From: Gamarada debralockiae
Taxonomy: Eukaryota > Ascomycota > Leotiomycetes > Helotiales > Hyphodiscaceae
Assembly: GCA_002803225.1 (NCBI GenBank)
Contig: NXFV01001067.1
Coordinates: forward strand, 1-17,530
Reading direction: 5' to 3'
DNA: 17,530 bases
A program made the translations under genes and the position numbers. Below, one piece after another: positions 11,055-17,530 of the stretch (positions are counted from its first letter, which is position 1; every line of letters begins with the position of its first letter). Below the pieces are notes generated by a model. It had not been told where the DNA came from. It saw only the letters and a program-made list of their open reading frames with translations, and ran no database searches.

Positions 11055-12095
11055 TTATGTCTGCTTTCCCGTCTTCCCTGTGCAAAACCGCTTATGAAAC
11101 GGCCATGCTGCCTTCTGATGTGCAGTATTACAGTAATGAACTCGGCATAGTGCGCATTTCTTGAGCTTGATTCCCGCAAGTGAAGGAGCACCACAATGTC
11201 CACACCAGGGGTCAGTGTCTCGTGCATCCCACCGCGCTTTCACACGCTTTGCAACGTTCTCCAACCACTCGCCATCCGGGTTATCCAAAATGCGGCGCGA
11301 GGTCTTGGTCTTCGACGCATCGTACCCTCCAGCTATTTTTTCGAGACGATCGTAAAAGTGGTCGAGTGATTCAAGGGCAAAGGTCCCTTTCGATTTGCGT
11401 CCGCGCCCCACCTCGCCATATTGCATTGATGCGAGATCGAGAACAGCGCTCACATTCTCTCCATCGAGTGTAGCAAACCCAGAAACGGCGTGCAGCATTG
11501 GGTCCAAAATTCCGGTTATATAGCTCATAGGGCTCGACCCTGCCCCTACTCGCACAGCTGCTAATGTGACTTGTTTGGGCGCCGTGAGCTCCCACTCTAG
11601 GATGACGCGTCGACCAATGGTCGTCATAAATTCCTCCCCGGTAGTTGTACGGACCCGTAGCGGTTGGAACTCTTCGTATTGGTCAAAGAATAATTGAAGA
11701 AGAGTAATTGATTTGTAGCAACCATCATGGCCTCGTGCTTGCCAATATAGTGTCTCAAGATCGTACGTAGAGAGGTGCGCCAGCGATGCAGGAACAGGAT
11801 CGTTGAGCATATTTGAAGGCAGGTCGGGGATGATGTTATCTTCAGTGGTATGTTTCTTGTCCACTGACTCTTCACTTCTAAGGAATAGAACGGCCGTCTT
11901 GCTTCGGTTGATTGAACTCCAACCCCGCGCTTGAAACTCGGGGAAATTCTTGAAGATTCCATCCACAGTACAGTCATCCGCTGCAACTTCTATTAGCTTT
12001 GTGTGTCGAAATCGTGGTTCTGTGGAGGCTCTCTCGTAGTTGAGAAGTAGAGATATATCGTGGAGATCCAACGTTTCGGTGGTTATTTTCGGCAT
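11055..12095 (-). CDS. MYND-type zinc-finger protein (intronless)
   Basis: A single uninterrupted frame of 346 residues. The C-terminus carries a MYND finger with ligands C298, C301, C314, C317, C322, H326, H334 and C338. The usual pattern is CxxC...CxxC...CxxxC...HxxxC, so the sixth ligand is His instead of Cys (YCNTAHQ). His still binds zinc, and I recall this substitution in fungal MYND proteins. MYND fingers mediate protein-protein contacts, often with proline-rich partners. Residues 1-290 match no domain I can name. They include a stretch rich in hydrophobic and acidic residues and a Lys/Arg-rich segment (GRGRKSKG) around 235. No signal peptide or membrane segment is seen, so a cytosolic or nuclear location is likely. 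The start at 12,095 is the first ATG of the frame. The gene appears intact. Confidence 0.85.
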   Translation of the reverse strand: MPKITTETLDLHDISLLLNYERASTEPRFRHTKLIEVAADDCTVDGIFKNFPEFQARGWSSINRSKTAVLFLRSEESVDKKHTTEDNIIPDLPSNMLNDPVPASLAHLSTYDLETLYWQARGHDGCYKSITLLQLFFDQYEEFQPLRVRTTTGEEFMTTIGRRVILEWELTAPKQVTLAAVRVGAGSSPMSYITGILDPMLHAVSGFATLDGENVSAVLDLASMQYGEVGRGRKSKGTFALESLDHFYDRLEKIAGGYDASKTKTSRRILDNPDGEWLENVAKRVKARWDARDTDPWCGHCGAPSLAGIKLKKCALCRVHYCNTAHQKAAWPFHKRFCTGKTGKQT

Positions 12096-12482
12096 GGCAG
12101 TGGGATCGTGGTCAATCTTGATCGCGTCGTCCTCTCTCTCGTGTTGGTCTTGGCTCGCCTCTCGCTCTGCTTAAACTTTGGGTTCTTTGGCTTAGCGTTT
12201 TATGTTGAACGTAGAATGTACCAGAGTAGGAAGTATTCTGTGTGCCAAGTATGATTCTTAAAAGGCGTGTGTCACCACAGAAGAAAAAAAGGGAAAGGTT
12301 CAAGAAACTGACCAACCTCAGGCATAAAAGGCAGCCAATCGCGTTGTCACATGACCTAGTCGAAGACCACAAAAACGTGAAAGCGAAATTTTTGAAACTG
12401 TGCATCGCAAACCGCATCTAGCAGTCTTGGCTCTGGTTAATTGAATAGCCTGAGCTTGTGCGCATCGCCCAGTGCGACATAG
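12096..12482. other. Upstream region of the MYND gene and 5' side of the DUF6345-like fragment
   Basis: No gene is recognisable. The overlapping minus-strand frames here are low in coding character and match nothing known. The stretch should contain the promoter of the MYND gene, which reads leftward. A CACATGAC E-box-like word occurs near 12,349, but nothing shows that it works. Confidence 0.4.
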
Positions 12483-13187
12483 GCGTCGTGGCATCAACGT
12501 GGCCCAAGCAACTGCATTCCGGTGGGCGATGGGACAATGGTCCAACAGTGGGGCAGCCAAAGTTACAACGTCAACTATAGCGGCGCTTGGGGAAACCCCA
12601 GCCCGAATGACCAACTGCAATGGCTCGCTATGTAGGTGCATTTCTCTGAGCACAAATTTCCCGACTAAAATGTCTCGCAAGTTATTTCTACTCTCTAGGC
12701 ATGTCTTTAGAGTAAACGTCTTGTGAAACTTCGTTTCAGCTCCGAATATCTGCCTTATTAGGTAATGCTAACTCCAAGATCATCAGGTACGCTTGCTAGG
12801 TACTCGAGGACGACGATAGCATCCAAACCCATGGGACCGCTGGGGTCCAGAATTTAATGGCCTGCACAGCATTCTGGGGTTTGAGACCGAAGCCTCAGAC
12901 AATGGGGTTGGTTTTATGGCCGACTTCCCGGGAACATACTTGGCACCACATCCTCGCCCCAGACCGTAGTTCAAGGATGGCTCAATGCGACAATTTCCAA
13001 CCAAATGGGCACACCAGCTGCCCTTGGACCGATCCGAAATGTGAAAGTCTTGGACTTTAATTTCGGCATCTCCAACTACGGAGATTACTACTGGGGGAAG
13101 GGATCGGTAGGCCCGAACATTTCACAATCAGAGATAAATGGCTGGTGGTACATACAGGGAACTGACGCTATGCAAGATTTTCCATAG
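12483..13187 (+). pseudogene. Broken gene fragment resembling fungal DUF6345-type proteins
   Basis: Three coding-like pieces follow one another. Piece 1 (12483-12631) includes GDGTMVQQWGSQSYNVNYSG and NPSPNDQLQWLA, then meets a GTAGGT sequence that could be an intron donor. Piece 2 (about 12826-12932) reads NPWDRWGPEFNGLHSILGF followed by an Asp/Glu-rich part. Piece 3, in a different frame (about 12933-13187), reads LGTTSSPQTVVQGWLNATIS, then SNYGDYYWGKGSVGPNIS, and ends WWYIQGTDAMQDFP at the stop at 13,185-13,187. A single missing A near 12,933 (GGAACATACTT, where GGAAACATACTT would give PGNILGTT) accounts for the frame change. The WG..F.GLH..LGF pattern recalls the DUF6345 family, whose function is unknown. 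The assignment is from memory. The amino-terminal half is not found, and the join between pieces 1 and 2 (12,632-12,825) is unresolved, with stops in between. It is most likely a 5'-truncated pseudogene. Confidence 0.65.
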
Positions 13188-14150
13188 GGCGCTGGAAATC
13201 TCTTGGTGCAACTTTCCTTTGTTACTCGTCGTGTACTCACTACCATTCATTAAGCGAGCCCTTTTTTGTATCTTCCGATGAACCAAAACGCATCTGTTCT
13301 AAATTCCACCTCACGTAGTCTTGGTCTCAAAGATTAACCCAGAGATTAACTAGTTAATCTATGAAATCTTTTTGGTATTATCTGATCCATAGTCCTGTTC
13401 TTAGATTCATAACATCGTTTTGCCTGGGACTTTAGACTCAATCCTAAATTCTCGCTTATATCAATCCTAATTGCTCCCAAGCTCTAGTGCGACACTCGAA
13501 ATAGGACTTAATCGTAACTTAATAAATATTAAGGTTATAACCCTAAGATTCGAGAATCTAAAGAGCAGAGGCCGCGCTATATTTCAATAAAAAAGGTAAG
13601 TTTATAATTCTACTAGATCTAAAGTTATAAACTATCAAAGTCAAGGGAATTTCTAGGGTTTTTGTGAAGGTTCACACATGATTACACGTGATATAGGTAT
13701 TAACTAATATTTGTTGGAACTAGTTAATAAGCTATTGTAGGAAAATTATATAAGTACAAAACTATAGGATTTGCAAATAAAGGGAACTTAGTCTATATAA
13801 AATAGCCTCTGATTCTAATATAGAAAGCTATATATATTAAATAGTATGTATCAAAGGTTCTGAGTCCGCGAATCAACTTTCGTGACTAAATTGTCTAGAT
13901 TTGAAGGCATACATTCTCGTGCATAGCAAATCGTTATATATAGGTGACAAAAGTACCATATACACGTATCAACAGAACCAGCCGCTGTCATAATCATCGT
14001 AAACTCAAAAACTGCTGCCCTACGCCTATGCTGGCCACCATTAAGAACATAGACAAGTTGCTCTAGAACTGATCCCAAGATTGATTTCCAACCCACATCG
14101 TCTCACATTTTGCCTTCTAGTAAAGGCTCTGCCCTACCCAACTGCTGTAT
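13188..14150. other. AT-richer intergenic stretch with repeat scraps
   Basis: No gene is supported. A minus-strand frame at 13851-14096 (81 codons) matches nothing I recognise and is not called. From about 13,300 to 13,860 the DNA is AT-richer than the flanking genes, with sequences such as TGTTGGAACTAGTTAATAAG at 13712-13731 and CTATATAAAATAGCC about 80 bp later. These resemble the start and TATA region of an LTR retrotransposon terminal repeat, but no second copy or target-site duplication was found. Confidence 0.5.
13343..13360. repeat. 18-bp perfect palindrome
   Basis: The 18 bases AGATTAACTAGTTAATCT read identically on both strands. A partial direct copy of the left half (AGATTAAC) lies at 13331-13338. 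It could be a binding site for a dimeric protein or just an AT-rich chance structure in repeat-derived DNA. Confidence 0.9.
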
Positions 14151-15182
14151 CTAGATGATGAGACCGCCAGAATGCAGATCTCGCACAAGTTGACGGCGAG
14201 AAAGAGCTGCCTGAGCTGCAGTAGGCTGGGAAGCAGTAATGAGGCTCGTAGCATTGCTGATCAATTGCGAAATGGCTATGACTTGATCCAGGCTAATAGC
14301 GCTCACCTGCTTAGTCCATCCCAGCTCAGTTGGAAGTTTCTCGTTCTCTTTATCAAAATATCAGCCTCAATCCCTACCCGACAACTTTATTTGATCGAAC
14401 TTACCAAAGAAGAACTGCACCAAACTCCTGTTGACGGTTCCAGCAGGGATGTCGCCGAAGATCAAGATGGGAGCAGCAACCTCCCCGAGACTAAATGCTT
14501 CAGTTGTCGAGGTGAAGGTGTAGTTGGGGTTGAATGCCTTGGACTCGATCTGGCGGAAAATCTTTCCGTTCGCCAACTGGTTCGCATCGAGGGTTTCTTG
14601 GGTCCAGAAAGTAGTCGTAGTGTCGAAGATGGTCTGGTTGAAGATGTGGTTGTTTCCGAAGAAAGCATCGGAGCGACTTAAGTTGTAAGTTAGCACTATC
14701 CAAAAAGATTGCTTATACTACTTAGTTACGGAAACAAGCGGAGCAATAGACTAACCTCATGCTTGCATCGTGCTCCAAGACATTGTGTCGGTTGAGATTA
14801 TCAAGGGTGAAAAATGTAGCATTTGGCTCCGGATTAGCAATAACAGCCTGCTCCCACATTATGTTTGCAACTGATGCATTGAAGTTGAGTCCAGTAGTCA
14901 AAGCATAGACTGCATTTTCTCGTGTGATATTTCTGCCGTCGCGGGGGAGGAAGCCATGGTTGGCTAAAGTGTTCATCATGGGGCATGGACCTCTGACTGT
15001 GAAGTGTTAGCATTTCGTGGAAGAGAGCTGGATGTCTGTAGTCGCTTACAGTCCTCTGGGCCAGGGGCAATCCACTCTCCAGAATCACTAGGATTGCTAA
15101 GATCTCGGGAAGAGATGATTTGTGAAGGGTGAGCAGAGACCAAAGTCAAGGCCAGGGTAGTGGAAATAATTGAAGTCTTCAT
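14151..15182 (-). CDS. Secreted unspecific peroxygenase, short type (heme-thiolate peroxidase)
   Basis: Four exons in minus-strand order (15182-15050, 14996-14756, 14676-14405, 14347-14151) join in frame to 280 residues. Introns are 53, 79 and 57 bp, with a CTAAC branch site in the second. Residues 1-18 are a signal peptide (MKTSIISTTLALTLVSA). The Peroxidase_2 (chloroperoxidase-like) core follows: a PCP motif at 48-50 with C49 as the axial heme ligand, NTLANHGFLPRDGRNI next to it, and EHD at 119-121, the magnesium-binding motif of the short-type PCP/EHD enzymes. The catalytic Glu is probably in the TEAFSLGE segment, but I cannot fix it. A C-terminal NEKLPTELGW motif is also typical. Several N-glycosylation sequons support secretion. 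Such enzymes use hydrogen peroxide to oxygenate alkanes, aromatics and other small molecules outside the cell, sometimes also halogenating. An upstream in-frame ATG at 15,230 would add 16 residues ahead of the signal peptide and is less likely. The gene appears intact. Confidence 0.9.
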
Positions 15183-15300
15183 ATTGATCTGTTTGTACTT
15201 AATCGCTGTGTGACGAGTTGGTGAAAGCAAAGACTGATTGGTAAAAGAGTGAATGATGTTTCCGCTGTTGAATGAGAGCGAAATGAAATGCCAGCCGAAA

Positions 15301-15308
15301 TACTTATA
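15301..15308 (-). promoter_or_regulatory. Probable TATA box of the peroxygenase gene
   Basis: TATAAGTA on the minus strand lies about 120 bp before the start codon at 15,182. That leaves a leader of roughly 90 bases if transcription starts 30 bp downstream, which is reasonable for a fungal gene. This is inferred from position and sequence only. Confidence 0.45.
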
Positions 15309-16771
15309 CCAGTTGGCAACAGCAGAACGCCTCCCCCAGATGTTATAGTTTCCCCTGCATAGTTACAGCTTCTCTGCAGTAGCAGCAAATATTGGACCTA
15401 TCGATTCTTTGTCCGAGTTTCTCGTTTGACAACCAGATCCACCTGAGCTTCCCGAAAGAGATCGACATCAATGCCGCTATGGTGAGACTAGGAGGAAGTG
15501 ATCAATGCGGAGAATCTGTTGTTGTGCTGTGCTTCCCGTAAGAAAATCTCCGCTTCGGAGATTTCGCGGCCAATGAAGGGTCTAATAATCACAATATCTC
15601 CATCTGATTGCCGACTTGACCTTGTTACGAAACATAGCACAGCCACTAAAAGGGACTCGATGAAAAATCTGAATACGAGGTAGACCCGACGTATAACATA
15701 AACGAATACGAATTACAACCGACGTAAGTCCGATTTGTTTATCGTTGCATTGATGGATTCAAGAGTTTGCCCCTTGTGATATACATGCTCTTGGCTAACC
15801 GCACCATGACGATGCACACGGCCGGTTGGAGTCAGGAAATAGCCTGCTGCCCGTTCTCTTTCCTGGATCAGCGACTCATGTATTGCTGTGCTGGCAGAAG
15901 GTCACGAGCTGGAGATGAATCCCATTCCGAGGTATACGAGAATTTACAACAAGAAGAATTGAAGAGCTATGATAAAGGCCATCAATTAATTACAAAAGCA
16001 CATACACATCCCTTCTCGCGCAACAAACATTTCGAGGGCGTAGAGGAATATGAGGCCCAAGACTGAGGCCGCGAATTGCATCAAGCCCCCGCTACGCTTG
16101 AGAGAATACACTTCAACGTTTAGATGAATGGCAGGACTTGACAGCAATAAGTTATTCGAATTTGTTGGCAGCAATAAGACCGCGTAAACGGAGAGTGTGA
16201 GTTGACCGTATAAAGATAATGACAGCTGCAATTTCCAGGCCCAGACGAAACGAAGCTGTAGAAAAGGATAGTAATGGAATAGAGTCGATGCACCTGCTTT
16301 GCTCGCTTCGTGTAATGTTAAGGCAATTTGACGTCTTGCTCAATGCTCCAAAATTTCTTGATAAGCTTCGTAGGCTCTTGATCCATTTCAAGTGTTTTTC
16401 CTTGACCTAAATGGCAGGTTGGCTACCTATCTAATATTAAATACTTGGGACACAGCGTCAGGCAAATATTCATTAGGCAGCTACAACTCTAGATCATGTG
16501 AGACTCCCGCCTTCCAAACGCATATAAACTAGGAATAGGAGAAAAAAAGAAGAGGGGCGTTCCTGCAGTAGAATAGAGCTTGAGATTTAGTAAAATTTGT
16601 ATTCAAAAGCTAATAAAATTATATACTCTCCTGGGGAAATTTTTGTGGCCTTATTTCTAAGGTTTAGAGGGTCTTTACAGTTGTAAGAACCCTCTCTTAG
16701 CTACTCTCGGATCACGTGCTAGCTAGGTATATTTGGGCTTCACAGCTAGTACTTAGTAAATCACCTACTAT

Positions 16772-16804
16772 ATAAGAAATCGCCCATAAGAAATTGCCTA
16801 TAAG
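16772..16804 (+). repeat. 14-bp tandem repeat, 2.4 copies
   Basis: ATAAGAAATCGCCC (16772-16785) is followed directly by ATAAGAAATTGCCT (16786-16799) and a partial ATAAG. The two full units differ at two positions, both C/T changes. The surrounding DNA is probably repeat-derived. Confidence 0.85.
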
Positions 16805-16811
16805 CCTAGCT

Positions 16812-16828
16812 GCGCGTGAGTCACGCGC
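16812..16828. repeat. 17-bp palindrome centred on TGAGTCA
   Basis: GCGCGTGA and TCACGCGC are exact reverse complements around a single G. The core GTGAGTCAC contains TGAGTCA, the consensus of Gcn4/AP-1-type bZIP factors. The site lies about 160 bp before the transposase start, so it may belong to the transposon rather than to a host gene. Confidence 0.85.
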
Positions 16829-16985
16829 CTACTATAGCTTGACATGTAGGAGCCTAGTGTAAGAGCTGGGGCCATTACTCTCCGCCCACCTAAGCGAGAT
16901 TATCGACGCGTCGCGTTTTCTGACACTTCCTTTTATAAATTAATCAATTCATCAACCATTCTACCTAATTGCCACAAAATCAAAG

Positions 16986-17530
16986 ATGGGTGATATAATC
17001 TTGTCAAGTCCTTGTATTCCAAAAGAAAACGAAGAATAGCCTACTCCTGCGCGCGCAATTATACGCGGTATGAGCCGCCTTGGTTTTTTACAGCGCGATA
17101 TCGTCCTAAAGACTAGTGCTTCTCGACGTACTATTCGGGACATTCTACACCAAGAATACTGCCGCAAATCACGAAAAGGCAAAGTTTACAAGCCGCATTT
17201 AATGTTTGTTCGTGAGATCCGCCGCTGTATTCGATATATCGCGAAAGATTAGTCAATGCGCCGACTATTATTTAAGCAGGTCAAAGCATAACTAAAAGTC
17301 AAAGCCTTTGTCAGGACTATTCGTCGAGAACTCCGCCGCGTAGGCTACCGACGCTGTATCGCATGCCCCCGACTATATATCACGCAAGCAAGCTAAGAAG
17401 AGATTGGGGTTTGCCTTAGAGTATAGGTGGTAGGGGATATCCGACTATACGGCGTACCGGGACGATAGCACCAGGGGGTGCGGTAATTCGCGCACCAGGT
17501 GTACTTAGCGAGGCCAAACCTCACCAAAAC
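16986..17530 (+). pseudogene. Tc1/mariner-family transposase, 5' part, inactivated
   Basis: From ATG 16,986 one frame reads through PTPARAIIRGMSRLGFLQRD, then RTIRDIL, RKGKVYKPHLMFVREIRRCI, TIRRELRRVGYRRCIACPR, and after a frame change near 17,390 AKKRLGFALEYRW and GISDYTAYRDD. These match the helix-turn-helix DNA-binding half and the start of the catalytic domain of fungal Tc1/mariner transposases as I recall them. The frame is broken by stops at 17037-17039, 17250-17252 (where this family usually has Trp), 17289-17291 (usually Gln) and 17431-17433 (second Trp of RWW). TGG to TAG and CAA to TAA are the changes RIP produces. The catalytic acidic residues and the right end lie beyond the window. 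I could not define a left terminal inverted repeat without the other end. The copy is certainly inactive. Confidence 0.85.

Larger units (their letters stand above)
15183..16985. other. Gene-free stretch between peroxygenase and mariner relic
   Basis: The first 150 bases are the peroxygenase promoter region. Beyond that, several frames of 60-100 codons are open (15498-15683 +, 15767-16066 +, 15986-16231 -, 16219-16410 +), but none shows a domain or sensible composition. A minus-strand frame without a start codon at about 15,500-15,720 ends IGREISEAEIFLREAQ and looks slightly protein-like, yet I recognise no family. From 16,498 to 16,679 the sequence starts TGTGAG and ends TTTACA, with CATATAAA near 16,521 and AATAAA near 16,610. 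It could be a solo LTR, but no flanking duplication is visible. Small repeats at 16772-16828 are listed separately. Confidence 0.5.

Noticed and set aside
12318..12680. 120-codon open frame on the minus strand
   Set aside because: It partly lies opposite the DUF6345-like fragment, has no recognisable domain, and shows an Arg/Ala/Leu-rich composition typical of antisense reading.
14172..14681. 169-codon open frame on the plus strand
   Set aside because: It is antisense to exons 3 and 4 of the peroxygenase, whose minus-strand translation is clearly the real protein.
15500..15720. Minus-strand open stretch ending IGREISEAEIFLREAQ
   Set aside because: It looks slightly protein-like but has no start codon, no known family and no continuation. 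It is kept only as a remark in the gene-free stretch.
16498..16679. Solo LTR with TG...CA ends
   Set aside because: The flanking five bases do not match (GATCA against GTTGT) and no second copy is in the window, so it is not listed as an element.

Overview
The window looks like nuclear DNA of a filamentous ascomycete (Pezizomycotina). Genes carry short introns of about 44-160 bp with GTAAGT/GTACGT-type donors. Protein types are typical of these fungi: a HET-domain protein, a secreted heme-thiolate peroxygenase, a GPI-anchored surface protein, an intronless MYND zinc-finger protein and a Baeyer-Villiger-type monooxygenase. Extremely AT-rich, TpA-rich DNA next to ordinary gene DNA suggests repeat-induced point mutation (RIP) of old repeats. 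I cannot name the species.

Layout. 1 to about 3,715: AT-rich, RIP-like repeat wreckage with no readable gene, ending at an ATT microsatellite. 4,179-5,290 (+): five-exon secreted, probably GPI-anchored protein, apparently intact. 5,523-7,451 (-): Baeyer-Villiger-type flavin monooxygenase pseudogene with many frameshifts. 8,160-10,214 (+): HET-domain gene broken by two frameshifts. 11,055-12,095 (-): intact MYND zinc-finger protein. 12,483-13,187 (+): fragmentary gene recalling the fungal DUF6345-type family. 13,188-14,150: AT-richer DNA with LTR-like scraps. 14,151-15,182 (-): intact four-exon short-type unspecific peroxygenase. 15,183-16,985: no convincing gene, with small repeats and an LTR-like scrap. 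16,986-17,530 (+): 5' part of a Tc1/mariner transposase carrying RIP-type stop codons, cut by the window edge.

How the parts relate. There is no operon-like or biosynthetic logic linking the genes. The most notable pattern is that three genes (monooxygenase, HET, DUF6345-like) are broken mainly by small insertions and deletions, often in short homopolymers, while the GPI protein, the MYND protein and the peroxygenase read through cleanly. The broken genes are not RIP-mutated in appearance, whereas the transposase and the left flank are. Two kinds of decay therefore seem to operate side by side: RIP on repeats and indel erosion on unique accessory genes. I did not find a clear new molecular system. 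Family names come from memory of conserved motifs and were not checked by database search.
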